Origin: Maribacter aestuarii
GTDB lineage: Bacteria > Bacteroidota > Bacteroidia > Flavobacteriales > Flavobacteriaceae
DNA: 64,000 nt
Direction of reading: 5' to 3'
Assembly: GCF_027474845.2 (NCBI RefSeq)
Contig: NZ_CP107031.2
Span: forward strand, 1,750,501-1,814,500
Below the pieces are notes generated by a model, which was not told the origin of the DNA, did no database searches, and saw nothing but the letters and a program-made list of their open reading frames with translations. Position 1 is the stretch's first letter; each line of letters starts with the position of its first letter. This document shows positions 28,836 through 38,957 of this stretch, piece after piece. Both the position numbers and the translations under genes were made by a program.

Positions 28836-30335
28836 ATGTCACTAAAAGCTTTAGCAGCAAAAATTTTCGCAAAAAGAACAGCATTAAAGACATCCAAATG
28901 GGTAGACCACCCCATCGATACCCAAAAAAAGGTATTTAAAGTGCTCATTGAAACTGCCAGTAAGACCAAATTTGGTTTGGACCACGACTTTGAGAGCATT
29001 AAGTCATTTGAAGATTTTGCGGAAAAAGTGCCCATCCGTGATTATGAAGAACTTAAACCTTATGTAAATTACGTTGTAGATGGAAAAGAGGATATTCTCT
29101 GGCCAGGAAAGCCAATTTATTTTGCAAAGACGTCTGGAACCACCTCTGGAGTCAAGTATATCCCAATTACCAAGGAATCAATAAAACATCAAGTAGAAGC
29201 CTCCAGAAACGCAATTCTCAACTACATTCACGAAACCGGCAAGGCAGCTTTTGTTGACGGGAAAATGATTTTTTTACAAGGGAGTCCCGAACTTCGAGAA
29301 AAAAATGGAATTAAGTTAGGAAGGCTTTCAGGAATCTCTGCTCATTATGTACCCAATTACCTTCAAAAAAATAGGCTGCCAAGCTGGGAAACCAACTGCA
29401 TAGAGGACTGGGAAACAAAGGTTAGTGCAATTGTTGAAGAGACCAAAGATGAGAATATGACAGTTATCGCGGGAATTCCTTCCTGGGTGCAAATGTACTT
29501 TGAAAAACTAAAGGAAAATACCAATCGGGATATCGGCGACCTCTTCAAGAATTTTGAGCTTTTTATATATGGTGGTGTCAATTTTGAACCCTACAGGAAA
29601 AAGTTCGACGAGCTAATTGGTAGAAAAGTGGCAAGCATAGAACTATTTCCGGCCAGCGAAGGTTTTTTTGCATATCAGGATTCACAAACAGAAAAGGGCA
29701 TGCTGCTTCTTTTGGATTCAGGTATTTTTTATGAATTCGTAAGAGCGGAGGAATTTTTCAATGAAAAAAGAAAAAGAATGACCTTGCAGGATATTGAACT
29801 AGATGTAGATTATGTCATGATCATATCCACGAATGCAGGGCTTTGGGCATACAATCTTGGGGATACCATTCGGTTTATTTCAAAAAAACCTTATAAAATA
29901 ATCGTTTCCGGAAGAATTAAACATTTTATCTCGGCTTTTGGGGAACATGTAATTGCAAAGGAAGTTGAAGAAGCTATGTCCGAAGCAATAAAACAGACAG
30001 ATGCCAAGGTTAACGAATTTACGGTAGCTCCACAAATTACGCCTGATAATGATGAATTGCCTTATCATGAATGGCTGATCGAGTTTGAGAAAGCACCAAC
30101 CGATTTGAAGGCCTTTATTGATATTCTTGATAAATCTTTACAAAGGCAAAATAGCTACTATAATGATTTAATATCAGGCAAAATACTTCAACCATTGAAA
30201 ATAACTCCTATAAGAGTTGGCGGTTTTAGGAAGTATATGAAGAAATTAGGGAAGCTAGGAGGGCAAAACAAGATTCAACGTCTCTCGAACGACAGGCTTT
30301 TGGCAGATGGTCTACGCGGCCAAAAAGTGGGGTAG
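28836..30335 (+). CDS. GH3-family acyl-adenylate/amido synthetase
   Basis: A 499-residue protein of the GH3 (auxin-responsive promoter) superfamily, close to the usual bacterial length of about 500. The three adenylate-forming motifs are visible: phosphate loop AKTSGTTSGVKYIP, FELFIYGGVNFEPY, and NLGDTIRF before the C-terminal lid (SGRIKHFISAFGEH). Plant members join amino acids to hormones; bacterial substrates are mostly unknown, so only adenylation of a carboxylate can be suggested. It lies six bases after the M23 peptidase gene and ahead of the DUF6909 gene. Confidence 0.88.
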   Translation: MSLKALAAKIFAKRTALKTSKWVDHPIDTQKKVFKVLIETASKTKFGLDHDFESIKSFEDFAEKVPIRDYEELKPYVNYVVDGKEDILWPGKPIYFAKTSGTTSGVKYIPITKESIKHQVEASRNAILNYIHETGKAAFVDGKMIFLQGSPELREKNGIKLGRLSGISAHYVPNYLQKNRLPSWETNCIEDWETKVSAIVEETKDENMTVIAGIPSWVQMYFEKLKENTNRDIGDLFKNFELFIYGGVNFEPYRKKFDELIGRKVASIELFPASEGFFAYQDSQTEKGMLLLLDSGIFYEFVRAEEFFNEKRKRMTLQDIELDVDYVMIISTNAGLWAYNLGDTIRFISKKPYKIIVSGRIKHFISAFGEHVIAKEVEEAMSEAIKQTDAKVNEFTVAPQITPDNDELPYHEWLIEFEKAPTDLKAFIDILDKSLQRQNSYYNDLISGKILQPLKITPIRVGGFRKYMKKLGKLGGQNKIQRLSNDRLLADGLRGQKVG

Positions 30336-30364
30336 GGCCAGCTTAGATTTTAAAAATTTAAATC

Positions 30365-30372
30365 GTAGTTTT
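30365..30372 (+). promoter_or_regulatory. -7 like element TAGTTTTG before the DUF6909 gene
   Basis: TAGTTTTG fits TAnnTTTG and overlaps the first possible start codon (TTG at 30371). If used, transcription starts near 30379 and translation must start downstream, for example at TTG 30389. Confidence 0.4.
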
Positions 30373-32068
30373 GTTCGAAATTCTTCAATTGGGAAAAGCA
30401 GTTACAACCACCCGCGCTCAGGAATCCACCAATGCCATTGAACGCTTATATATTACTATGCGGCACCTTTTCAACAGGGGGTTTTACAAGCCTAATGGAG
30501 TTTCTGGTGAGGCCCTGAAGAATGCACTGTTGTTGTTACGACCAGAAATATATGGTTCTGTGGCAGAAGAAAAAGCAGAACTCAACGGTCTCATATACGT
30601 TTTGGAAAGGCTTCCTGAAGGTATTGAGCAATGTAGATTTATCAACTTAACTTCGGATGAAGGATATAGGGTTTCCCATTTAAATCCCATTATACCCCCT
30701 AAACGAAGGCGCAACTGTTATCGCATTGATGATGAGCAGATGAACATAGAGATAACTAGGGGAAGATCGGACATATACGATATCCTTACACATCTCACAT
30801 TTTTATTCATAGAATCCGAAAAAATATGTAAACGCGTCCTAATACCGGATACGGACAAAACGATTAGGGATTGGCAAAAGCTAGTAAGCAGTATCAAAGA
30901 AGAAGAACTGTCCTTGGCAGAGCGAGAAATAGCTATAATTCATACCGCAAATATCCTTGGAAGATCTTTTGAAGAAATTCTAGTGGTTTACGAAAAATTA
31001 AGTACCAAGACCAATCCTGATCGTTTTCTCAAAATTGTGTACTGGTTAGGAAAACTTTCATTAGAGGAAGAAATCTCAGGCGACAAAAGGACGATTACGT
31101 TCAGCGCATTACTGAGAGAAAGGTTGGGTCATCATATCCATGGGGAGCGATGGGCGAACAACATAAAGGATGCTTTAAAAAAGAATAATCTCTTAAACAG
31201 ACCCATCCATATTATTTCGGCGAACATGCATAGTGTTATGAATTCGCTTTTTGCTCGAAATGCCCTAAAGGAAGAGTTCCCGGATTCCAGTTCACTAAAA
31301 ATTTATGAGGCACTCAGTGTCCCAGGAAGCTCGGGCTTAAGGAACAGCGTAATCGAAATGGCGGAGAATAATGGAATGATTGCTTTGGATGATACTTCCG
31401 GAACTAACATTGACGTTCAGATATTTGATACGGCCAAGTTTAGCAAAGATGCCTGTTGTTACGATTTCAGCTACATTTCTGATGGCGAAAAACCTGTTAT
31501 ATTTGTAATGGATTACGCATTTGGTGAGCAAGCCTATGAAACTATAGATGAGCTTCTTAAACCTTATGAGGATCAAAAGAAGAAGGATGTTTTTTTAAAT
31601 ATTGCATCGGTATCCATTATGGGAAAAGCAGGTATACTAGAAGGGGGCAAGGGTGATTTAATGATTCCTTCAGCCCATATCTTTGAAGGCACTGCGGATA
31701 ATTATCCTTTTAAAAACGAACTTTGTGCAGAGGATTTCAAGGGCCACGGTTTAAAGGTGTTTGAAGGAACGATGGTTACCGTTTTGGGAACGTCCTTACA
31801 AAATAGGGATATTTTAAAGTTCTTTCATAAGTCCACTTGGAACGTAATAGGATTGGAAATGGAAGGAGTACATTACCAAAAAGCAATACAGTCCGCATCT
31901 AAGATTAGGAAAAGTATTCGAGAAAACGTAAAAATACGATACGCATATTACGCTTCTGACAATCCCCTAGAAACCGGAAGCACATTGGCATCTGGCGGAT
32001 TGGGAACCACAGGGGTAAAACCCACTTATTTGATAACCGACAAAATATTAAAGCAAATATTCAATTAA
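30371..32068 (+). CDS. DUF6909 family protein with nucleosidase-like C-terminal motif
   Basis: A protein of up to 565 residues, conserved in Bacteroidota as far as I recall as DUF6909; function unknown. The start is uncertain: only TTG codons (30371, 30389) precede the conserved TTRAQESTNAIERLYITMRHL. The C-terminal ~180 residues carry GTMVTVLGTSL, IGLEMEGVHYQ and SDNPLETGSTLASGG. The LEMEG motif recalls the VDMEG / DMET signature of the nucleoside phosphorylase and AMP nucleosidase superfamily, so a purine or nucleoside substrate is a guess. The Wzz-like gene follows four bases later, so transcription may continue into the polysaccharide locus. Confidence 0.7.
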   Translation: MFEILQLGKAVTTTRAQESTNAIERLYITMRHLFNRGFYKPNGVSGEALKNALLLLRPEIYGSVAEEKAELNGLIYVLERLPEGIEQCRFINLTSDEGYRVSHLNPIIPPKRRRNCYRIDDEQMNIEITRGRSDIYDILTHLTFLFIESEKICKRVLIPDTDKTIRDWQKLVSSIKEEELSLAEREIAIIHTANILGRSFEEILVVYEKLSTKTNPDRFLKIVYWLGKLSLEEEISGDKRTITFSALLRERLGHHIHGERWANNIKDALKKNNLLNRPIHIISANMHSVMNSLFARNALKEEFPDSSSLKIYEALSVPGSSGLRNSVIEMAENNGMIALDDTSGTNIDVQIFDTAKFSKDACCYDFSYISDGEKPVIFVMDYAFGEQAYETIDELLKPYEDQKKKDVFLNIASVSIMGKAGILEGGKGDLMIPSAHIFEGTADNYPFKNELCAEDFKGHGLKVFEGTMVTVLGTSLQNRDILKFFHKSTWNVIGLEMEGVHYQKAIQSASKIRKSIRENVKIRYAYYASDNPLETGSTLASGGLGTTGVKPTYLITDKILKQIFN

Positions 32069-32072
32069 TAAA

Positions 32073-33068
32073 ATGGCAGAAAATCCAACACCAGCTAATC
32101 AAAATAGTTTCGATGAAATAGATTTGGGTCAATTACTTAATTTGATTGGAAAAGGTTTCAATCGAATAGGCCGAGGCATTCTTAGATTATTCATTTATCT
32201 AAAAAGGAATGCTCTAATCTTATTAGGTTTGATTTTAGCTGGCTTGGCAATAGGCTACGGGCTGAATCAGGTTATTACGAAAAAACATAAAACCGAAGTA
32301 ATCGTAAAACCGAACATGGAGAGCAAAAACTATCTGTATGATGTAGTTGATGAAATTCAGGCCAATGTCAAAGCAAAGGATTCTACCTTTTTCAAAAACA
32401 TAGGAATTGGTAATATTGACTTTTACGGTTTGGAAGTTACTATTGCACCGGTAGATTCTAGGACATTAAGTTCAGAGGATGACACTAAATATTTGGAATT
32501 ATTACAAAGTTTTGAAAATACAAATTCGATAGCCGATATTGTAAGGGCCGAGTTACAGAATAAAAGCTCTTTTAACCATAGAATTACGTTTTACTATAAA
32601 AACAAAAAATCTGGGGAAGAATTTGCAAAAAAAGCCTTGCGATACATTAATTCAAACCAATACTTTTTAGGCCTTATTGAAGTTTACAGAAATAATGCCC
32701 AAAGCAGGATTGATAAAAACCAGACATTACTTAAACAAGTGGATGAAATTATTATTAATTACACTAAAAATTTGGCTTCTGAGAATAACTTTACAAATGA
32801 TCGTATTGTGCTAGATAATCAAGAGCAAGTAAATATTGCTGATATATTTGAATATAAAAACCGTTTAATTCGTGATATTGAAACAAAAAAATTAGAATTG
32901 CAAGAAAGCCTAGAACCTATAAGTATTATCAACTTTGGAAAGCAACAAGTTGTTCAAAAGTCATTTTTTGGCAAAAATATTGTTCTAATACCCTTATTGC
33001 TTATAAGTCTATTCTTTTTATATTCATTTTTATCCTTTCTAAATAATAAGTCGAAGCTTATTCCGTAA
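32073..33068 (+). CDS. Wzz/chain-length-determinant-like polysaccharide co-polymerase
   Basis: The 331-residue protein has a hydrophilic N-terminal segment, a transmembrane helix near residues 45-65 (NALILLGLILAGLAIGYGL), a long periplasmic region with coiled-coil helices, and a second helix near residues 300-325, just before the C-terminus. This two-helix layout is that of Wzz-type co-polymerases that set chain length in the Wzx/Wzy pathway. No tyrosine-kinase domain is fused and none is encoded nearby. It starts the polysaccharide locus, three bases before rfbB. Confidence 0.75.
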   Translation: MAENPTPANQNSFDEIDLGQLLNLIGKGFNRIGRGILRLFIYLKRNALILLGLILAGLAIGYGLNQVITKKHKTEVIVKPNMESKNYLYDVVDEIQANVKAKDSTFFKNIGIGNIDFYGLEVTIAPVDSRTLSSEDDTKYLELLQSFENTNSIADIVRAELQNKSSFNHRITFYYKNKKSGEEFAKKALRYINSNQYFLGLIEVYRNNAQSRIDKNQTLLKQVDEIIINYTKNLASENNFTNDRIVLDNQEQVNIADIFEYKNRLIRDIETKKLELQESLEPISIINFGKQQVVQKSFFGKNIVLIPLLLISLFFLYSFLSFLNNKSKLIP

Positions 33069-33071
33069 ATT

Positions 33072-34109
33072 ATGTTGTCGCTTCCAAGAGAAAATAGAAC
33101 TATTCTGATTACTGGTGGTGCTGGCTTTATAGGCAGTAATTTTATTCCATTCTATTTAAATAAAAATCCATTGTATCAAATAGTCAACCTTGATAAATTG
33201 ACCTACGCTGGCAATCTGGCCAATTTGATGGATGTGGTCGAAAATGCGCGTTATCATTTTGTGGAGGGAGATATTTGTAATAAAAACCTGGTCGACAAGC
33301 TTTTTGAGGAATTAAAAATTGATGGAGTCATCCATTTTGCGGCCGAATCTCATGTTGACAATTCGATTGAAAGCCCCGAAAGTTTTATAAAAACAAATAT
33401 TGAAGGTACATTTATATTACTGGAGACATCTAGAAAATATTGGATGGATGGGCCAAACAAAGTAAAGCCCGGATGCGAACATGCCCGATTTCACCATATT
33501 TCAACGGACGAAGTCTACGGGAGCTTAGGCGCAGAAGGCTTTTTCACGGAAGAAACTGCTTACGCACCCAACAGTCCTTACAGTGCTTCAAAAGCTTCTG
33601 CTGATTTTTTGGCGCGAAGCTACTTTTATACGTATGGCTTAAATGTGGTCACTAGCAATTGTTCAAACAATTACGGCCCCAAACAGCATGACGAAAAATT
33701 GATTCCAACGATTATTCGTAAGGCTCTGGATGGTGAAAATATTCCAATTTATGGTGATGGATCCAACGTACGTGATTGGCTTTTTGTTTTAGATCATTGC
33801 CAAGGTATCGAACTAGTATTTAATGAGGGAAAGGCTGGTGAAACTTATGTTATCGGCGGCAACAATGAGCACAACAACCTTTATATTGCAGAACGCATTT
33901 GTAGTTTGCTAGATGAAAAATTCCCAAAAACGGAAGGAAGCTATTTCGAACAGATTAATTTCATTAAGGATCGGCCTGGTCATGACCAACGCTATGCCAT
34001 AGATGCTACGAAAATCAAGACTGAATTAGGTTGGTCCCCGGCTGAAAATTTTGATTCAGGGCTTGAGAAGACTATCGCTTGGTATACAACCAAATATCAA
34101 AAAGCTTAA
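33072..34109 (+). CDS. rfbB: dTDP-glucose 4,6-dehydratase
   Basis: A 345-residue extended short-chain dehydrogenase. It has the Rossmann motif [33 protein letters not shown], the catalytic YSASKAS (Y..xK), NYGPKQ and [12 protein letters not shown], all specific to RmlB. It converts dTDP-glucose to dTDP-4-keto-6-deoxyglucose, the second step to dTDP-L-rhamnose, in the cytosol. It is the first of four tightly linked rhamnose genes (order B-A-C-D). Confidence 0.97.
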   Translation: MLSLPRENRTILITGGAGFIGSNFIPFYLNKNPLYQIVNLDKLTYAGNLANLMDVVENARYHFVEGDICNKNLVDKLFEELKIDGVIHFAAESHVDNSIESPESFIKTNIEGTFILLETSRKYWMDGPNKVKPGCEHARFHHISTDEVYGSLGAEGFFTEETAYAPNSPYSASKASADFLARSYFYTYGLNVVTSNCSNNYGPKQHDEKLIPTIIRKALDGENIPIYGDGSNVRDWLFVLDHCQGIELVFNEGKAGETYVIGGNNEHNNLYIAERICSLLDEKFPKTEGSYFEQINFIKDRPGHDQRYAIDATKIKTELGWSPAENFDSGLEKTIAWYTTKYQKA

Positions 34110-34110
34110 A

Positions 34111-34968
34111 ATGAAAGGAATCATCTTGGCAGGAGGCTCCGGCACTCGGTTGCACCCAATTACCTTAGCGGTTAGCAAACAATTGATGCCTATATATGAT
34201 AAGCCGATGATTTACTACCCGTTGGCTACATTGATGTCCGCGGGTATTCGAGAGATACTATTTATTACAACACCTGAAGATGCACCCTTGTTCCGCAAAT
34301 TACTAGGTGATGGCGCTCAGTTGGGTTGCAATTATCAGTTTGCAGTTCAGGAAAACCCAAATGGACTGGCCGAGGCTTTTATTATTGGGGAGGATTTCAT
34401 TGGGCATGATAAAGTCGCATTGATTTTAGGAGATAATATCTTTTACGGTTCCGGGCTTGCAAAATTATTGCAAACCAATAATAATCCGGAAGGTGGAGTT
34501 ATTTATGGCTATCATGTTCAGGACCCAGAGCGTTATGGGGTGGTTGAATTTGATGATTCAGGTAGAGCTATTTCCATAGAGGAGAAACCTGAAAATCCGA
34601 AATCCAACTTCGCGGTTCCAGGTATCTATTTCTATGACAATCACGTCATAGAAATCGCGAAAAATATAAAACCAAGCAAAAGAGGTGAGTTGGAAATTAC
34701 TGACGTCAACAAAGCTTATCTGGAAAAAGGAAAGCTACAAGTCAGTATATTAGATCGCGGCACCGCATGGTTAGACACCGGTACTTTTGGGTCGCTCATG
34801 CAAGCTTCCCAATTGGTTGAAGTCATTCAGGAGCGTCAAGGACTTAAAGTGGGCGCTATAGAGGAAGTCGCTTATACCATGGGTTACATTGATAAACAGC
34901 AACTACACCGATTGGCAAAACCCTTGCTAAAGAGTGGTTATGGAGAATATTTAATGCTATTAAAGTAA
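34111..34968 (+). CDS. rfbA: Glucose-1-phosphate thymidylyltransferase
   Basis: Start set at ATG 34111 ([16 protein letters not shown]), one base after the rfbB stop; the frame is open 20 codons further but those overlap rfbB. The 285-residue enzyme has the nucleotide-binding [23 protein letters not shown], and LGDNIFYG and GTAWLDTGT motifs of RmlA. It forms dTDP-glucose from glucose-1-phosphate and dTTP, the first step of dTDP-rhamnose synthesis. Confidence 0.97.
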   Translation: MKGIILAGGSGTRLHPITLAVSKQLMPIYDKPMIYYPLATLMSAGIREILFITTPEDAPLFRKLLGDGAQLGCNYQFAVQENPNGLAEAFIIGEDFIGHDKVALILGDNIFYGSGLAKLLQTNNNPEGGVIYGYHVQDPERYGVVEFDDSGRAISIEEKPENPKSNFAVPGIYFYDNHVIEIAKNIKPSKRGELEITDVNKAYLEKGKLQVSILDRGTAWLDTGTFGSLMQASQLVEVIQERQGLKVGAIEEVAYTMGYIDKQQLHRLAKPLLKSGYGEYLMLLK

Positions 34969-34977
34969 CTACATCCT

Positions 34978-35523
34978 GTGACAGTGACCGAGACCAATTT
35001 AAAAGGTTGTTTTATCATTGAACCTAAAGTCTTCTTAGATGAAAGAGGGGAGTTCTTTGAATCTTTTCATAAGAAAAAGCTGGAGGAAGCTTTAGGGCTT
35101 AGCTTGAATTTCGTACAAGACAACCAATCTACTTCAAGGCAAGGAGTTTTAAGAGGATTACACTTTCAGGAAGGGGAGCATGCCCAAGCTAAGTTGGTTC
35201 ATGTAATCAAAGGCGAAGTTTTGGATGTGGTCGTCGATTTACGCCCTGAGAGTCGGACTTTTGGGCGACATATTTCTATTGAGCTCTCCGATACCAACAG
35301 AAAACAAATTTTTATACCAAAAGGTATGGCGCATGGATTTTTAGTGAAAAGTGCCGAGGCAGTTTTTGCCTATAAATGTGATGCATACTATCATCAGGTG
35401 TCTGAAAGTGGGATAATTTACAGTGATGACACCTTAAATATTGATTGGGAATATCCCCAAGATAAAATTTTGCTCTCTGAAAAAGATTCCAAGCTTGCCA
35501 CCTTTAAAGAATGGTGTTTATGA
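34978..35523 (+). CDS. rfbC: dTDP-4-dehydrorhamnose 3,5-epimerase
   Basis: The 181-residue cupin enzyme starts at a GTG, nine bases after rfbA. It has FLDERGEFFESF, DNQSTSRQGVLRGLHFQ with the catalytic histidine, VVDLRPES.TFG and IFIPKGMAHGF, the full RmlC signature. It epimerises C3 and C5 of dTDP-4-keto-6-deoxyglucose. The stop overlaps the next start (ATGA). Confidence 0.96.
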   Translation: MTVTETNLKGCFIIEPKVFLDERGEFFESFHKKKLEEALGLSLNFVQDNQSTSRQGVLRGLHFQEGEHAQAKLVHVIKGEVLDVVVDLRPESRTFGRHISIELSDTNRKQIFIPKGMAHGFLVKSAEAVFAYKCDAYYHQVSESGIIYSDDTLNIDWEYPQDKILLSEKDSKLATFKEWCL

Positions 35524-36293
35524 CACGTGTTTTGGTTACAGGTGCCGATGGCCAACTGGGCAGATGCATTCAAAAAATTTCAGATGACTTTATAGAAATG
35601 GAATTTGAATTCCATACTTCTAAAACAATGGATATCACCGATATTCAAAAAATTTCATCTGTTTTTTCTAAAGGAAATTTCAATTATTGCATCAATTGTG
35701 CCGCCTACACCAATGTAGAACAGGCAGAAAAAACTCCGGAACCAGCATTTGAGGTCAATGCGGAAGCCGTGAAAAACTTAGCTATTGCTTGTGCTAATAA
35801 TAAGATGACGCTCATCCATATTTCGACGGATTATGTTTTCGATGGCGAGAAAGTAACGCCCTACCTTCCGAGTGACCAAACGAATCCAATCAACGAGTAT
35901 GGGAAGTCTAAGTTAAAGGGCGAAGGGCATATTCAAGAGATACTGAAGCACTATTTCATTGTGAGAACCTCTTGGCTCTATTCAGAATTCGGAAATAACT
36001 TCTATAAAACCATTTTGAAAAAGGCGCGAGCCGGTGAAGATTTGCAAATAACCAACGACCAAATAGGCTGCCCCACAAATGCGAATCATCTAGCGCAGTT
36101 TATTTTGAGTTTGATAGCAAGCAAAAGTAAAGATTATGGCATTCATCATTTTACAGATGGCGAGGTCATGACGTGGTTCGGTTTCGCGCAAAAAATCCTA
36201 AAAGAACATAACATGCAAGGGAAAGTCAAACTTGACAAGGCTAAGAATTATCGTACTTTTGCGAGGAGGCCGAAGAATAGTTGCCTTGAATAG
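35520..36293 (+). CDS. rfbD: dTDP-4-dehydrorhamnose reductase, short C-terminus
   Basis: Start set at ATG 35520 (MTRVLVTGADGQLG), overlapping the rfbC stop. The 257-residue protein has the RmlD Rossmann motif, CAAYTNVEQAE, HISTDYVFDG, catalytic YGKSKLKGE and RTSWLYSEFGNNF. It reduces dTDP-4-keto-L-rhamnose to dTDP-L-rhamnose. It stops soon after the conserved RRPKNS, about 25-40 residues before the end expected for many family members (280-299 residues). The sequence beyond the stop does not look like the missing tail in any frame. Activity may still be intact since the catalytic residues are present. Confidence 0.92.
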   Translation: MTRVLVTGADGQLGRCIQKISDDFIEMEFEFHTSKTMDITDIQKISSVFSKGNFNYCINCAAYTNVEQAEKTPEPAFEVNAEAVKNLAIACANNKMTLIHISTDYVFDGEKVTPYLPSDQTNPINEYGKSKLKGEGHIQEILKHYFIVRTSWLYSEFGNNFYKTILKKARAGEDLQITNDQIGCPTNANHLAQFILSLIASKSKDYGIHHFTDGEVMTWFGFAQKILKEHNMQGKVKLDKAKNYRTFARRPKNSCLE

Positions 36294-36345
36294 AATGGTC
36301 TAATTCATAAAGTTTCCAGGCTTAGCTTCAACAAGGATAATTTCA

Positions 36346-37684
36346 ATGATAGCACTAAGCGAAGAAAAAAAATTAATATTACAGGACTATTTTTAGCTTC
36401 CCTGTCATTGTTCCCCATCCTTCGACCTGCATTTCAATCAATTTTAATTATTGGTTTTTGTCTGGCTTCAGTTTTACTTTATTGGAATAACTTCTCCAAA
36501 AGGATTAAAAACAGAAACTTAGTTTTTACATTCTTCCTTCTCACGGGATACTATATTTGGTATCTACTTTCGTCATTTTGGTCAGAGGATTTAGTAGCCT
36601 CAATTGCAGATTCTCAATCAAATATTGTCCTTTTACTTTTTCCATTCATTTTTCTTTTTTTCACCCTCCTTTAACCAAAAATATAACTGAACGCGTTCAG
36701 TTGGTTTTTGTGTTTGCAATGCTAATCTATTTAATTCTTTGGTATCGGTCGTACCTTCTTGGAGTAAGCCATTATCAAGTTTTAAGGTTAGAGGAATTGC
36801 CAATTAAGGAATATTCTTTGTTTGAGCAAATTGATTATTTCATATCAAAAGGGTTTTATTGGATTTCGGGCTCTTCGATTCGAGGATATCGTTTGGCTAA
36901 CGTGGAGATTAAGTTATTTGTACATCATAATTATGTGGCTTCCTATTTCGTAGTGGCTTTTTATGCGGCACTCAACATTATTATTTATGCTAAAAATATG
37001 GTCTTGAAGTTTTTAATGTTTGTTCCGGCCTTAATATTCCTAGGGTTTGTATTTTATTTACCCTCTAAAATGAATCAGCTTATAATATTGGCCGCTATTC
37101 CGATTTTCATTTACCATTCCTTTGGAAAAAGAACAGCGATATACTTAACGATCGTTGGATTAATTGCATCCTGTTTTTTGCTTTATAAAGAACGAGAAAA
37201 AGTATCAACTATAAAACTTATTGAAAAAGAGAATTTAATTTCGAAGGAAACGGCAATAATTGATTTTTATAGATATCATGTTTATAGTTGCAGTGTGAAT
37301 AAAATTCCAGATAACTATTTATTTGGAATGGGCAAGGGCGATGTTCAATCGTACCTAAACTCGTGTCTGCCAAGTGATGAATGGCCTGGTTTAAGCGAAG
37401 TAAGGAGAGAATATAACACGCATTCTCAACTATTGAACTATCTTATCTCTGGAGGCATAATAGGACTATTTTTATTCATAGGTCTTTGGGCAAAGTTATT
37501 TTCTTTAGCATCTAGGCAAAATCTTAGTCGGTTATTAATCTTATTGTTAGTGATTTTTGCGAATACGATTTTTGAAAATTATCTATCTAGACTGTGGGGA
37601 TGCTTTATTTTCGTTTTCTTTACTTTCATTTACTTACAGACTGACTTGAATCGACTAATACTTAAAAAAAATAAAGACAACTAA
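36346..37684 (+). pseudogene. O-antigen ligase/polymerase-like membrane protein, frameshifted
   Basis: Two overlapping frames together make one multi-span protein of about 445 residues. The first runs through FPILRPAFQSILIIGF to LLFPFIFLFF, then hits a stop. The second picks up exactly there as HPPLTKNITERVQLVF and runs to KKNKDN. One missing base in the T7 run 36655-36661 accounts for this. A further missing base in the A8 run 36365-36372 would join the only nearby ATG (36346, MIALSEEKK) to INITGLFLASLSLFP; without it the frame has only a TTG at 36408. The large loop with GMGKGDVQSYL and EYNTHSQLLNYLISGGIIG resembles the Wzy_C/O-antigen ligase region, so it should polymerise or attach O-units in the inner membrane. 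Confidence 0.75.
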
Positions 37685-37697
37685 AACCATAAATTTA

Positions 37698-38957
37698 TTG
37701 AGTTTCTTCACATCTAGATACTTTAAAGATATATTCAGTCAAGCCGGCTTAGTTATAGCAGCCCAGTTGATTCCAGTGGTCTCTAGTCCATTATTGTCGA
37801 GAATATATGACCAGAACGCCATGGCCGAAATCACTGGTCTAATGGCGCTTAGTAGCATTCTTTTGGTCTTTTCCACTTTTAAATTGGAAAACGCGGTGGT
37901 TACGGAGAAAGATGATAATCGAGCAAACCAATTGATGGTACTAGGTATTGGTATTGCTTTATTATTTTCGATTGTGACTATTTTTTTGGTAAATTTTTTT
38001 AGTGATAGATTAGGAAATAGTTTTAAAATCCAAAACGTAATTAATTTTGTGCCTTTTTATGTTTTGTTCTTGTCAGCTCTTAACATCATAAATTTCTGGT
38101 TTGTCAGAATTAAAAAATTTAAGCTAAAAGCATATTCTAAAATCATAGAAAATGGTAGTTATGTTGCTTTTGCGTGCTCGATTTATTACTTAAAAGGACA
38201 GAATGAATTGGGCCTAGCCTTAGGTAAGTTTGTCGGAGTATGTGTGGCCATGGCATTGTTATTTGCTTTTTCCAAGTTAAAATTCCAGAGAAATAAATGG
38301 AACACATACAAAGATCTTTTAGTTGACTATAAAGAATTTCCGCTTCATTACATGCCCTCGAGTTTTGTAAACGTAATGAGCCTTCAAATGCTCATACTTT
38401 TTATTGGAATATATTATTCGAAAGAACAACTAGGATATTTTGGATTGGCAAATATGGTCGTATTATTGCCTATTTCTTTTATTACACAAAGTGTGGGCAC
38501 TATTTTCTTTCAAAAAATGAGCGAATATATAAACAAAGGGCAAGGAAAACTGGCAAAGAAAACTTTTAAGCAAACGTTAGGGATGTTAGCTGCAATTGGC
38601 ATCCCTGCCTTTTTAGTTTTGTATTTCGGTAGTGTTTATCTCTTCCCATTTGTTTTTGGATTCGATTGGGAGATTACTGGAATTATTGCAAAGTTACTGG
38701 CCGTTGTTTTTTTATCTCAAATAATTGTAGGACCAATTAGTATCGTTCTTATCTCTCTGAAAAAAATCAAACTTAATGCTTTTTGGCAGTATGGTAGGTT
38801 TGTTATTATGTTATTATATATGCTAAGTCTGGTCTATTTTTTCAATTTGGATTTTCTCTCTTTTGTAAAGTGGTACGCTTATGGCGCTGCCACTTTGTAT
38901 ACAATATATTTTTTAATAATTATTAATGAAGTTAGAGTATTGAGAGATGAAGATTAA
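37698..38957 (+). CDS. Wzx-like oligosaccharide flippase
   Basis: A 419-residue protein with about 12 hydrophobic segments, matching the polysaccharide transporter (MATE-like) family: IFSQAGLVIAAQLIPVVSSPLLSRIYD opening, VGTIFFQKMSEYINKG in the middle, then PAFLVLYFGSVYLFPFVFGFDW. It should flip lipid-linked O-units across the inner membrane. The likely start is a TTG at 37698, 13 bases after the previous gene. Its end overlaps the start of the next gene by 11 bases. Confidence 0.88.
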   Translation: MSFFTSRYFKDIFSQAGLVIAAQLIPVVSSPLLSRIYDQNAMAEITGLMALSSILLVFSTFKLENAVVTEKDDNRANQLMVLGIGIALLFSIVTIFLVNFFSDRLGNSFKIQNVINFVPFYVLFLSALNIINFWFVRIKKFKLKAYSKIIENGSYVAFACSIYYLKGQNELGLALGKFVGVCVAMALLFAFSKLKFQRNKWNTYKDLLVDYKEFPLHYMPSSFVNVMSLQMLILFIGIYYSKEQLGYFGLANMVVLLPISFITQSVGTIFFQKMSEYINKGQGKLAKKTFKQTLGMLAAIGIPAFLVLYFGSVYLFPFVFGFDWEITGIIAKLLAVVFLSQIIVGPISIVLISLKKIKLNAFWQYGRFVIMLLYMLSLVYFFNLDFLSFVKWYAYGAATLYTIYFLIIINEVRVLRDED

